From the NCBI RefSeq assembly GCF_004571195.1, contig NZ_CP038271.1:186001-250000 (forward strand): a DNA stretch of 64,000 nt, in the 5' to 3' direction. Positions within the stretch are counted from its first letter, which is position 1; every line of letters begins with the position of its first letter. The stretch comes from Legionella geestiana. GTDB taxonomy: Bacteria; Pseudomonadota; Gammaproteobacteria; Legionellales; Legionellaceae. The translations under genes and the position numbers were made by a program. Positions 52,263 through 61,553 of this stretch are shown in pieces. The notes beneath the pieces are model-generated. The model saw nothing but the letters and a program-made list of their open reading frames with translations. It had not been told where the DNA came from and ran no database searches.

Positions 52263-55200
52263 ATGAAATCATCCGTTTTCGCCCGTGCGTTGACAGCAAT
52301 TCGCTCCACCTGGCACACGCTGGCTGGCGAGATTTCATGGACCAAACCCCGATGGTGCTCGCGCCTGAAGGATACCATCTCCAAAAACCCGCGAAAAAGT
52401 CTGCTGGCATTGGGCATCACGGTACTTTTTAGTGGAGCGCTTTACAGCTATCTGCACCTGCCAACGCCCCCTCTCGCACGCGCGGTCATTACCCCTCCTG
52501 AAAAATCGTTGATAAAAGACAACATACTGACCCCGGCGCCCCTTGTCATTCGCTTTCAGGCCCCTGACCAGTCAGCACAGTCCGCGGCCCCGCTGCAGGA
52601 TATCGGTAAAGTCCTTACTCGTGGCGTTATCCTTTCCCCTGAGCACGAGGGAAGATGGAGCTGGAAAAGTGACTCGGAGCTCGTATTTACGCCTCTCAAA
52701 GACTGGCCTGCCGGAACGGCCTTCACTGTCGATTTAACCCCCTCTCTCTTAACACCCGGCCTTAAGCTTGCTTCTTTGCATGCCGATTTCAAAACACTGC
52801 CACTGAAGGTGCGCGTTAAGGATTTCAAGCTGTATCAAAACCCAACCAATCCCCTTGAGCGCGCCATTACTGCAACACTGCACTTTAATTTTCCTGTCAA
52901 TCCCGAAAGCCTTGCCAAAGCGCTGAAACTCTTTACAGAGACTCCAAAGAACAGCGCGCTAGAACCAGAGCGCTTCAGTTTCACCCTGAAATATGACAAA
53001 TTTCGACGCACAGCCTGGCTGCGCTCTGAGACGGTTAAACTCACTGACAGCCCGCGCTTTGTGGTACTGGATATCAGCGATAAAATTCTTGCTGCCAGCA
53101 GCGATGCCCATCTCGCCAATCCTGAGCGTCTGACACTGCTGGTACCGGACAGAGCGAGCTATTTTCGCGTAAAGGCGATGGATACGCGCATTATTCGCGA
53201 TGCAAACGATGTCCCGCGACAGGTACTGACGCTTGAAACCACACTCGGGGTAAAAGATGCCACTTTGCAGAAAGCCGTGCATGCGTGGCTTTTGCCTGAA
53301 CACGTGTCATGGGATCCTGATAATGCGCAACACGCCTGGCAGTCGCCTGGAGAAGTTACACCGGAAATACTCGAAAAATCGACTCCCGTTCAATTGACGC
53401 CTGAGCCTTCAGGCCATCCGTGGTCTACTCTCCATGGCTGGCAGTTCGATGCTCCGGCTTCGCGCTATGTTTATGTACGATTGGATACCCCGCTCAAAGC
53501 GTTTGGCGGGTTTAGCCTTTCAAGGCCTTTTGAGACAGTTCTGCAAGTTCCTGCCTATCCCAAAGAAGTTGGCTTTTTGCATAAAGGCTCTTTAATGGCG
53601 CTTGCCGGCGAGCGCAAGCTCTCTGTAACCGTGCGCGGGTTGCCTGCGGTTCGGTTTGAGCTTTCGCGCGTGCGCTCAGGGGATATTAATCATCTGGTCA
53701 CACAAACCCGCGGCGACATGTCGAACCCGGCGTTTGTAGACTCCTGGTTTGGGGCTCAGAACATCAGCGAAGTATTTAGCGAAATTCAGCCTTTTGACGC
53801 ATCAAATCCTGCAAAGCTACAGTATCACGCACTGGACTTTGACCGCTATCTGAAAAAAGACGGCAAGGGTTTTCAGGGGCTTTTTCTCCTGCGCGCGCAG
53901 GGTTTTGACCCGGTCAATAACGTGGCACTTGAGGCCATGGCCACCCGCCTGATTCTCCTCACTGACATGGGGCTCATTGTTAAGGACAATGTGGATGGCT
54001 CACATGAGGTGCTCACCACTTCCATCACCGAAGGCGGCCCGGTTGCCAATGCCGATATTACCGTACTCGGTAAAAATGGGCTGCCGATTGCGAGCAGTCG
54101 CACCGATGCGCAGGGTCATGCGCATTTTCCGCCTCTCACGCAGTTTACAGACGCCGAGGAGCCGGTGGTGTATCTGGCACAAAATGGAAACGATGTGTCG
54201 TTTATCCCCTTCAGCAGCGGCGAGCGGCAGTTGAATTTTTCGCGGTTTGATACCGGTGGCCTTTACAGCGGCAATCAGGGAAGCGAGTCTTTAAGCGCGT
54301 ACCTTTTTACAGACCGCGGCCTCTATCGCCCGGGCGAGACCATTCATCTGGGTGCGATTGTTAAACAACTATGGCTACAGCCGCAACCGGCAGGCGTACC
54401 GCTGAAAATTCAGGTCGCCGATGCACGCGGCACGCTGCTGGTCAATAAGGCACTGGCACTTGATAACAATGGCTTTTTTACGCTCGACATCCCTTTAACA
54501 CCAACTTCACCCACGGGGCAGTATGACGCATACCTGTATCTTGCCAAAGACGCCCTTTCCCAGAGCCTTCTTGGCAGCGTGAGCCTGCGGGTGGCGGAAT
54601 TTGAACCGGACAGCATGCGCATTCGTGCAGAAACGCTGCCAGCCACTGAGGGGTGGGTGAATCCAAAAGATCTGCGCCTTAAAGTACGCCTTGCAAACCT
54701 CTATGGCGGCGCAGGCGTCAATCGCCGGGTCACCGCCCGCATGACGCTTGAGCCTCGACCGGTGCAGTTTGAAGCATATCCTGATTTTGTCTTCGCCAAT
54801 CCTTTGCAAAAACCGGGCGACAACCCAAAAACCGTCAGCCTGACGCTCCCTGAAGCCACCACCAATGACGAGGGCGTGGCTGAGTTTAAACCCGACTTTC
54901 AGCAATTTGGCAACGCCATCTGGTTTGCACGCTTTTATACAGAAGGCTTTGAACCGGACAGCGGTAAAAGCGTAAGTACGGAAGTTTCAACACTGATAAG
55001 CCCGCTCTCGGCCTTTGTGGGGTATCGCGCCGATGGAGCGCTTGGACTGCTTCATGCCAACACCCCGCGAAAGGTACATCTGCTCGCGGTTAATTCGGCC
55101 CTCAAACCAACGGCTCTTGAAGGCTTAACCCTTGAGCTTGTCGAATGGCGTCCCGTTTCAACACTGGTGAAAACTGCTGACGGAAACCTGCAGTACCAGA

Positions 55201-57977
55201 CCCTTCAGGAAGCACGGGTGTTGCGAAGTATGCCCCTTGCCCTTAAGGAAGCGGGAATGGACATCAGCCTGCCGACAGATACCCCAGGCACCTTTCAATG
55301 GGTCATTCTTGATAAGGCGCGCACTGTGCTGAACCACATCGACTGGAGCGTTGCCGGTGCCGGTGCGCCCACCGATTACACCAGTGCGGAAATGGTTCTC
55401 AAAACAGATAAGGAAACCTATGCGCCGGGAGAGGAGATTACGCTGCAGATCAATGCTCCCTATGCCGGAAGTGGCGTGATGACCATTGAGCGCGACCGGG
55501 TTATGGCCGTACAGTGGTTTAAAACGGAAACACCTGAATCTGTTCAGAAAATCCGTGTGCCGGAAGCGCTTAAAGGCAACGGTTATGTGAATGTCATCTT
55601 TCTTCGTGACTGGAATTCGCCGGAACTTTTTGCAAGTCCCATGCGTTTTGCGCTGGCTCCTTTTTCTGTCAACCATGATAAAGAGACGCTCAATATTCGC
55701 CTTGATACGGCAAAATCGGCGCGTCCCGGAGACACCCTGAAGGTGCACTACCAGAGCGATAAACCCGCTCAGATGATTGTCTTTGGTGTTGACGAAGGAA
55801 TTTTACAGGTAGCGCGCTACCACACTCCAGACCCGCTTGGCTTTTTCTTCCAGAAACGTGCGCTCGAAGTGCTCACGCGCCAGACGGTGGATTTAATACT
55901 GCCGCAATTTTTACATGCGCGCGAACGCTCAGCCGTTGGTGGCGATGAGGGCGATGATTATCTTGCGGGTCACCTGAACCCGTTTCGCCGCCGCGCAGAA
56001 GCGCCGGTTGCCTTCTGGAGCGGACTGCTCGAAGCAGGTCCCGAAGGCGGGACACTGGAGTGGCTCCTTCCTGATTACTTCAACGGCAGCCTGCGCATCA
56101 TGGCTGTCGCCGTTGGCAGCGACATTGCAGGAAACGCTGAAACCCAGACCCTTGTTCGCGGCGATTTTGTCATTAATCCCGTCATGCCGACATTCGTGGC
56201 CCCTCTGGATACGTTTGACCTTAGCGCCACCATTGCGAATAATCTCAAAAATTCCGGTGAAAAGCTGCCGCTTGGCGTTCGCCTGAGCGTTTCTGAAGGG
56301 CTTACCCTGCTCTCTCCAGCTGAAATTACCTTACCCGTTGACGAAGGCAAAGAAGGTGTGGTGCATTTCCGCCTGCAAGCATCAAGGGTTCCAGGAACCG
56401 CGTCTGTACGCCTTGAGGTTCAACATGGTGACACGCAGGCACACATGGAATCCTCGCTCAGCATCCGCCCGCTCATGCCCCATGCCCGCACGGAAAAAAT
56501 GGGGCTTACCCGGAAAACTGCGCTGGAAGTGCCTTTATCAACACACTATTTTCGAGCGTTTTACAACGGCGAGGCTGCGATTTCCACCAACCCGCTGATT
56601 CTCACTCAGGGGCTCGCGCGCTTTCTTGAAGCCTATCCGTGGGGATGTACAGAACAGCTTACAAGCCAGGCGTTTGCACGACTGTCACTGCTCGATGACC
56701 CAACGTTATCAAACGAACGCGCATCGGCTCTTGAACGCCTTTCTGAGGCCTTTGGCGTCCTTGCCTCGCGCCAGCTTGCCAATGGCTGCATCAGCTACTG
56801 GCCAAACCTTGGAGATACGAGCAGTAACCCGTTCTCAAGCGTCTATGCCATGCATTTCCTAACCGATTCTGGCGCAAAAAACCTTCCGGTACCCAAATCG
56901 TTGATAAGCGGCGGCCTTTCCTGCCTGCGCGAGCTTGCAGGTGCTGAAACTGCTTCCGCAGAACAGGCAAAACTTCAGGCATACGCCACTTATGTATTAA
57001 CGCGAAACGGAATCGTCACTACACCGTGGGTCTCGCATCTCCTTGAAACACTTGATGCACACCCCGAATGGCACTGGAAAAAGGACATCACCGCGGTCTA
57101 TCTGGCGGCCACACTCAAAGAGCTGCAATCCCCGGATGAGGCAAATCGTCTGGTTGCAGGCTACCATCAAGCCCCGGTAAGCCCAGATGATTTTTCCTTC
57201 ATGAGCGGTGCTGCAGCGAATGCGCAGTATTATTATTTGCTCGCGCGCCACTTCCCAGACCTCTTACATGCAGCAGGTCTTAAGCCCGTAGAGTCGCTCG
57301 TTAAAAGTTTAGGCCTTGCAGAAGTAAATACGCTCACAGCGGCTTACACAAGCCTTGCCTTAAGTGCGATGGGCGACTCAGCAAACCCCGGCAGCGATGC
57401 TGACCTCGGTATCGCGGAAACACGCGCTGATGGATTGCGCCACATCCCGGCGGCGCGCTCCGGGTTTGTGAGCCTCTCTCCTGATGCCACCCGTGTGCAC
57501 TTTGACAATCCAAAAGGGGTAGAGGCATTCTGGCAGGTCAGTCAGAGTGGATTTTCAACAAGGCTCCCGGAAAAGCCCCTCGTTGAAGGCCTTGAAGTTT
57601 ACCGTGAATACCGCGACAGTGAAGGCAATGCCGTCACTCAGGCCGCGAATGGCGATGTGCTTGAAGTGCATATCCAGATTCGCGCGACTGGAGAGCCTGT
57701 CAGCAGTGTGGCACTTGTTGATTTACTCCCCGGCGGTTTTGAAGTGGTACGCGATTCGGTGACAGCAGAAAACATGGAATATGCCGATATGCGTGAAGAC
57801 CGGGTAGTCTTTTTTGGGTACGTTGACACGGCAGCGAAATCGCTTGTTTATCGCATTCGCGCCATCAGTGCCGGAACGTATGGCATTCCCCCGGTGTTTG
57901 CTGAATCAATGTATACGCCTCGCATTCGAGGACTCGGCGTGAGCGGTACGCTGCAAATCACTGCATCTGGAGAATAA
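52263..57977 (+). CDS. yfhM: Bacterial alpha-2-macroglobulin
   Basis: The 1904-residue protein is a periplasmic protease trap that is thought to protect the cell with PBP1C. It has a single membrane anchor (about residues 45-66) instead of the lipobox found in E. coli YfhM, macroglobulin-type beta domains, a bait-region zone, and the thioester motif GCTEQ with Cys1462 (56646-56648), so it is the thioester-bearing type. The 3' end overlaps ubiA (convergent) by 20 bp. It is longer than E. coli YfhM (about 1650 residues). Confidence 0.95.
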   Translation: MKSSVFARALTAIRSTWHTLAGEISWTKPRWCSRLKDTISKNPRKSLLALGITVLFSGALYSYLHLPTPPLARAVITPPEKSLIKDNILTPAPLVIRFQAPDQSAQSAAPLQDIGKVLTRGVILSPEHEGRWSWKSDSELVFTPLKDWPAGTAFTVDLTPSLLTPGLKLASLHADFKTLPLKVRVKDFKLYQNPTNPLERAITATLHFNFPVNPESLAKALKLFTETPKNSALEPERFSFTLKYDKFRRTAWLRSETVKLTDSPRFVVLDISDKILAASSDAHLANPERLTLLVPDRASYFRVKAMDTRIIRDANDVPRQVLTLETTLGVKDATLQKAVHAWLLPEHVSWDPDNAQHAWQSPGEVTPEILEKSTPVQLTPEPSGHPWSTLHGWQFDAPASRYVYVRLDTPLKAFGGFSLSRPFETVLQVPAYPKEVGFLHKGSLMALAGERKLSVTVRGLPAVRFELSRVRSGDINHLVTQTRGDMSNPAFVDSWFGAQNISEVFSEIQPFDASNPAKLQYHALDFDRYLKKDGKGFQGLFLLRAQGFDPVNNVALEAMATRLILLTDMGLIVKDNVDGSHEVLTTSITEGGPVANADITVLGKNGLPIASSRTDAQGHAHFPPLTQFTDAEEPVVYLAQNGNDVSFIPFSSGERQLNFSRFDTGGLYSGNQGSESLSAYLFTDRGLYRPGETIHLGAIVKQLWLQPQPAGVPLKIQVADARGTLLVNKALALDNNGFFTLDIPLTPTSPTGQYDAYLYLAKDALSQSLLGSVSLRVAEFEPDSMRIRAETLPATEGWVNPKDLRLKVRLANLYGGAGVNRRVTARMTLEPRPVQFEAYPDFVFANPLQKPGDNPKTVSLTLPEATTNDEGVAEFKPDFQQFGNAIWFARFYTEGFEPDSGKSVSTEVSTLISPLSAFVGYRADGALGLLHANTPRKVHLLAVNSALKPTALEGLTLELVEWRPVSTLVKTADGNLQYQTLQEARVLRSMPLALKEAGMDISLPTDTPGTFQWVILDKARTVLNHIDWSVAGAGAPTDYTSAEMVLKTDKETYAPGEEITLQINAPYAGSGVMTIERDRVMAVQWFKTETPESVQKIRVPEALKGNGYVNVIFLRDWNSPELFASPMRFALAPFSVNHDKETLNIRLDTAKSARPGDTLKVHYQSDKPAQMIVFGVDEGILQVARYHTPDPLGFFFQKRALEVLTRQTVDLILPQFLHARERSAVGGDEGDDYLAGHLNPFRRRAEAPVAFWSGLLEAGPEGGTLEWLLPDYFNGSLRIMAVAVGSDIAGNAETQTLVRGDFVINPVMPTFVAPLDTFDLSATIANNLKNSGEKLPLGVRLSVSEGLTLLSPAEITLPVDEGKEGVVHFRLQASRVPGTASVRLEVQHGDTQAHMESSLSIRPLMPHARTEKMGLTRKTALEVPLSTHYFRAFYNGEAAISTNPLILTQGLARFLEAYPWGCTEQLTSQAFARLSLLDDPTLSNERASALERLSEAFGVLASRQLANGCISYWPNLGDTSSNPFSSVYAMHFLTDSGAKNLPVPKSLISGGLSCLRELAGAETASAEQAKLQAYATYVLTRNGIVTTPWVSHLLETLDAHPEWHWKKDITAVYLAATLKELQSPDEANRLVAGYHQAPVSPDDFSFMSGAAANAQYYYLLARHFPDLLHAAGLKPVESLVKSLGLAEVNTLTAAYTSLALSAMGDSANPGSDADLGIAETRADGLRHIPAARSGFVSLSPDATRVHFDNPKGVEAFWQVSQSGFSTRLPEKPLVEGLEVYREYRDSEGNAVTQAANGDVLEVHIQIRATGEPVSSVALVDLLPGGFEVVRDSVTAENMEYADMREDRVVFFGYVDTAAKSLVYRIRAISAGTYGIPPVFAESMYTPRIRGLGVSGTLQITASGE

Positions 57978-58803
57978 GTGCCAGCCACAACAGGCTGCCA
58001 TACCAGACGCTGATGCGAAAAGCGCGGGTGCAGTCTTCTGGCCTGCGCCCCTTCGTCAGATAAAGCTGGCTTACGAGGGGCAAAAAAGCAGCGAGCCATG
58101 CCAGCCAGTAACCCGCTCCCGCCTGCAGGAAAACGCCCATAAAAAGCCACAGCGCCTGAGTCACAATCAGGAGCAAGCCCGTAATCAGTCGGTCATACTT
58201 CCCAAAGAGCAGTGCCGTTGAGCGCATGCCGGCACGTACATCATCTTTTACGTCGGCCATTGCATAGAGGGTATCGTAGGCAATGACCCAGAGCGTATTC
58301 GCAAACAGTAAGAGCCAGAAAAAGCGGTTAAAGGGTGCGCCTGATGCCACAAATGCCATGGGAATGCCCATCGAGAACGCCAATCCGAGCACCAGCTGCG
58401 GGGCATGAAAAAACCGTTTGCAGAAAGGATAGAGCCATGTAATCGCGAGCGCTGCAAGCGCCCATGGAAAACAGGCTGCAGGTAATTGCAGGAGAACTCC
58501 GAGTGCAGCGAAGAGAAGGACAGATAAAAGCAGCAATGCCGGTAACAGCCCCACTTCTCCGCTGGCAAGCGGGCGTTTGTCTGTTCGCGCTACAAAGCGG
58601 TCAAGGTGGCGGTCGGCGATATCATTGACCACACACCCTGCCGCACGCATGAGACAGGTGCCCGCGAAAAAAAGGATTAGGAGTGACACTGGCACGCCCT
58701 CGGGGTTTGCGAGCCAGAAGGCTGAGGCCGTTGGCAGCCACAGGAGAACGGTGCCTGCGGGTTTATCAAGGCGCATTAATCGACACAGTGCTGAAGGGTT
58801 CAT
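57958..58803 (-). CDS. ubiA: 4-hydroxybenzoate polyprenyltransferase
   Basis: UbiA attaches a polyprenyl chain to 4-hydroxybenzoate in the membrane, an early step of ubiquinone synthesis. The 281-residue protein has seven to nine hydrophobic helices and two Asp-rich motifs, NDIADRHLD near residue 60 and DVKDD near 185, typical of the family. The start MNPSALCRLMRLDKPAGTVLLWLPT is characteristic. It overlaps the ubiC stop by 4 bp. Confidence 0.96.
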   Translation of the reverse strand: MNPSALCRLMRLDKPAGTVLLWLPTASAFWLANPEGVPVSLLILFFAGTCLMRAAGCVVNDIADRHLDRFVARTDKRPLASGEVGLLPALLLLSVLLFAALGVLLQLPAACFPWALAALAITWLYPFCKRFFHAPQLVLGLAFSMGIPMAFVASGAPFNRFFWLLLFANTLWVIAYDTLYAMADVKDDVRAGMRSTALLFGKYDRLITGLLLIVTQALWLFMGVFLQAGAGYWLAWLAAFLPLVSQLYLTKGRRPEDCTRAFRISVWYGSLLWLALILQMQ

Positions 58804-59342
58804 ATGGTATAGTTCTCAAGGCCCGGAAGCAATACTTCCAGAAGGTGAAAGCCCTCTCCTTCTCTCAGCGAGAATGCCGATAAGCGTGCGGGTCGTATAC
58901 AGAAAGATGTGGCCGTGACCCCACTCATATGCGCATACCCCTCAGAGTCGAGCAAAACGCCCAGTCTCTTAAATTCCGTACGATGAACCTCATTATGCGC
59001 AAAGAGCAGCTTCCCCATCGGTTCATGGCGTAACCGGTCAAAGAAAAGAGCGTGTGCAGCCCACACCGAGGCAGGAATGACGGCCATGGCATACCAGCAG
59101 GGACTGGCTGCATCCCACATGCGTATCTCCCGACGAAACACTGTTTCTTCCTCAATGCCGAGGCATTCCCTGTCCCATGAAGACGCAGGAACCAGTGCTT
59201 GAGAAAGGAGTTCAAGTCGTGCGCATCCAGCGCGTGCGTAAAGACGCTCCGTCAGTGAATCCGGGCAGGTGAGCCAGGCATCCAGACCTGTATGTGCGGG
59301 TATCTCCGTAAAAAACGGAAACACTTTTTCCTGTAACGTCAT
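58800..59342 (-). CDS. ubiC: Chorismate pyruvate-lyase
   Basis: UbiC turns chorismate into 4-hydroxybenzoate plus pyruvate, the substrate for UbiA. The 180-residue reading shows the family segments DAWLTCPDSLTERL and REIRMWDAASPCWYAMAVIP, the latter matching RE..L.....W.F.RTVIP. I chose the ATG at 59342; a TTG 18 bp upstream is the alternative. It precedes ubiA with a 4-bp overlap and follows the cyclase gene by 23 bp. Confidence 0.9.
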   Translation of the reverse strand: MTLQEKVFPFFTEIPAHTGLDAWLTCPDSLTERLYARAGCARLELLSQALVPASSWDRECLGIEEETVFRREIRMWDAASPCWYAMAVIPASVWAAHALFFDRLRHEPMGKLLFAHNEVHRTEFKRLGVLLDSEGYAHMSGVTATSFCIRPARLSAFSLREGEGFHLLEVLLPGLENYTI

Positions 59343-59365
59343 GGGCGGGGCTTTGGGCAAAAGGG

Positions 59366-60397
59366 TTATTTTGCGCTGTCCCGGTTATCCATTGCAACCC
59401 CTGAACCCTTTCCAGACCAGACATACACACGCTGTTCATCAATGATATTTGCCGTTTCTTCAAACCCGCCCCGCATTTTGAGCGGTTCAATCGCGCTTGC
59501 GGCGATATTGATGGCATTGGGTTGGGCGTGTTTTTGCATGTGACCGGCAATGTCAATGACCCTGTCGCTGACCTGCTCAAGCGGGGTATCTTCATCGATA
59601 TACACAAACCCGGCATTGATACCAAAACGCACACGAAAAGGCGTTTTCATTTTGCGCTCTTCGCGGTTAAAGTTTTCAAGCCTCGCTAATACGCACTGCG
59701 CTGCGGATACCGCATCATCTACCGAGCGAAAGCAGCTCATGATGCCATCCGGTGTCATCGCAAATTTGACAACGCCATTCTCCGAAAGGCATTGATTGAC
59801 CAAAAGGTTATAGCGCTCAAAATCCCAGGCAGCGACGTGTTTATCTTCATCGCGCTTCATACCGGTAGAGTCCACAACGTCCATTGCAAGAAATGCGAGC
59901 TGCTGCCCCATCGAATCAAGCTGTCCCTTAATATGGATAAATTCTTCAAGCAGGCGTTTTCTGTCTTTTCCAGATGCCTGCTGCAGCCCTTTAAACCGTG
60001 AATCGATTTCCTGAAGCGCCTTCTTGCCAATCTGCGCCCTGTGCGTGTTGCGCCAGGCACTGTAGTCTTGTTCAATCAGCCGTCGCTGGTGTGACACCTG
60101 AATATTGTCTGTAAAGCGTGTCACTCCATCAGAGATCAGCATGAAAATAACAGCAGTGAAAAGCGCGCTAAAATCCACTCCCCAAAAGCGCGTGGGAATG
60201 GCTTCGCGCACAAGGTTTATCAGATGTCCAAGATAGCGTGATTCAATCTGCAGTATCAGGTTGGTCAGGGTGTAGTGGCTGGCGTTATTGACAAACTGTA
60301 ACAAAAATCCAATGCATAACACCCCGATGATGATTCCAAGAATCAGGCGTAACCCAATTAGACACTTTATCAGCACAGAGTGGAATATGTTGTTCAT
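59366..60397 (-). CDS. Class III adenylate/guanylate cyclase, membrane-bound
   Basis: The 343-residue protein has two hydrophobic segments (residues 10-35 and 76-92), a helical linker and a C-terminal cyclase homology domain starting at about 165. The metal-binding motif is LAMDVVDSTG with Asp173, the second conserved Asp is in MTPDGIMSCF (Asp217), and VRFGINAGFVYID follows. It would make cAMP or cGMP from ATP or GTP; substrate choice cannot be decided here. It sits between a pseudopilin gene (20 bp upstream) and ubiC. Confidence 0.9.
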   Translation of the reverse strand: MNNIFHSVLIKCLIGLRLILGIIIGVLCIGFLLQFVNNASHYTLTNLILQIESRYLGHLINLVREAIPTRFWGVDFSALFTAVIFMLISDGVTRFTDNIQVSHQRRLIEQDYSAWRNTHRAQIGKKALQEIDSRFKGLQQASGKDRKRLLEEFIHIKGQLDSMGQQLAFLAMDVVDSTGMKRDEDKHVAAWDFERYNLLVNQCLSENGVVKFAMTPDGIMSCFRSVDDAVSAAQCVLARLENFNREERKMKTPFRVRFGINAGFVYIDEDTPLEQVSDRVIDIAGHMQKHAQPNAINIAASAIEPLKMRGGFEETANIIDEQRVYVWSGKGSGVAMDNRDSAK

Positions 60398-60417
60398 GAG
60401 CGCCTCGCAAGCGAGCC

Positions 60418-60909
60418 TTATGAGCCTTTTGGTTCAGTATAGTCATTTTTTTGCAAACGCATGCGACAGAAGCGATTGACTATCAAGGTGCGGGTGTGGC
60501 CTGCGGCTTTCAACACAAAACGGCCATTGCAGATGTTCTGGTTGAAATGCGCATTAAATATCAACGCGTTTTTTGACTGCATGCCCTGCCAGCGTATGTC
60601 AGCTTCATTCACGGCGAATGTCCAGCGCCTTACGGGCTCTCCTTCGGTAAGGCTGCTACCCCGTACCAGTGTGAACCCTTTTGACCAGTCGGCATTCTTC
60701 GTGAGCGCAAGTAATGCGTAGGTTTCACCATGGGTAATGGCGAGATTCTTGCCAAGCGCCACGGCACTCGTTAGAGCATTGACGCGCAGGGTAAGTCGCG
60801 TTTGCGCCGTTAATGGCATAAATGCAGGAAATGCAAACAGGCTTATGAGCGCGACTACAGCGAGCACACACACAAGTTCGATGAGGCTTAAACCGCGACA
60901 GGCGCGCAT
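60418..60909 (-). CDS. Type IV pilin-like pseudopilin (GspH/FimT family)
   Basis: The 163-residue protein has the prepilin-peptidase site RG|LSLIELV with the conserved Glu at mature position 5, then a hydrophobic helix (VLAVVALISLFAFPAFM). The C-terminal part is globular and resembles GspH/FimT minor pilins, including FNQNICNGRFVLKAAGHTR. It could be part of a type IV pilus or type II secretion apparatus located elsewhere. It overlaps the upstream uracil-DNA glycosylase gene by 22 bp. Confidence 0.9.
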   Translation of the reverse strand: MRACRGLSLIELVCVLAVVALISLFAFPAFMPLTAQTRLTLRVNALTSAVALGKNLAITHGETYALLALTKNADWSKGFTLVRGSSLTEGEPVRRWTFAVNEADIRWQGMQSKNALIFNAHFNQNICNGRFVLKAAGHTRTLIVNRFCRMRLQKNDYTEPKGS

Positions 60910-61553
60910 TCAGCAGTGTCCAGAATGCTGCGTACATGGCCTAAATCCTGCCATGCCTTTTTTTTATCCTGAGGGTTTCGCAGCAGATAGGCTGGATGAA
61001 ACGTCACACGGCAAGGCACTCCCTGATAGTGATGGAGACTTTCACGCAAACGATGCATGGGAAGCGTTGACGCACACAAAAAATTCCCGGCGAAACGCCC
61101 AAGCCCAAGAATTAATGCCGGTTTAACCGTTTCAATCTGGCGTATCAAAAAGGGGGTGCAGGCCGCGATTTCATCGGGCGTTGGGTCACGGTTATCTGGC
61201 GGGCGGCACTTGAGGATATTGGCAATGTAAACCTGTTGTTCATCCATGCCGATGGACGCGAGCATGGCATCAAGAAGCTGGCCGGCCCGCCCCACAAATG
61301 CCTTTCCTTCCCGGTCTTCATAAAATCCAGGTGCCTCGCCTATCACCATCAAGCGCGCCCTGGGGTTGCCGCGCTCGAAAACAGTCTGCGTGCGACACGC
61401 GGAAATCGCACAACGCGTGCAGGCGGCAACTTCCCTTGCAAGGGCATCCAGGTCCTCGGCAATCATTGAGGAAGCCGCAGGCTTTGAGGTGCGTAAAATC
61501 CAGCGTTCAATCCCGAGCTGCTGCAGGTACCATGGATGCAAATCGCGACGCAT
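60888..61553 (-). CDS. Uracil-DNA glycosylase, family 4 (Fe-S)
   Basis: The enzyme removes uracil from DNA. The 221-residue protein has the catalytic-type motif GEAPGFYEDREGKAFVGRAGQLLD, and the HPAYLLR motif near the end. Four Cys residues at 45, 48, 116 and 132 match the [4Fe-4S] ligands of this family. A short N-terminal extension (about 35 residues) precedes the first Cys. The ATG overlaps the stop of the upstream patatin gene by 1 bp (TAATG). Confidence 0.95.
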   Translation of the reverse strand: MRRDLHPWYLQQLGIERWILRTSKPAASSMIAEDLDALAREVAACTRCAISACRTQTVFERGNPRARLMVIGEAPGFYEDREGKAFVGRAGQLLDAMLASIGMDEQQVYIANILKCRPPDNRDPTPDEIAACTPFLIRQIETVKPALILGLGRFAGNFLCASTLPMHRLRESLHHYQGVPCRVTFHPAYLLRNPQDKKKAWQDLGHVRSILDTAECAPVAV

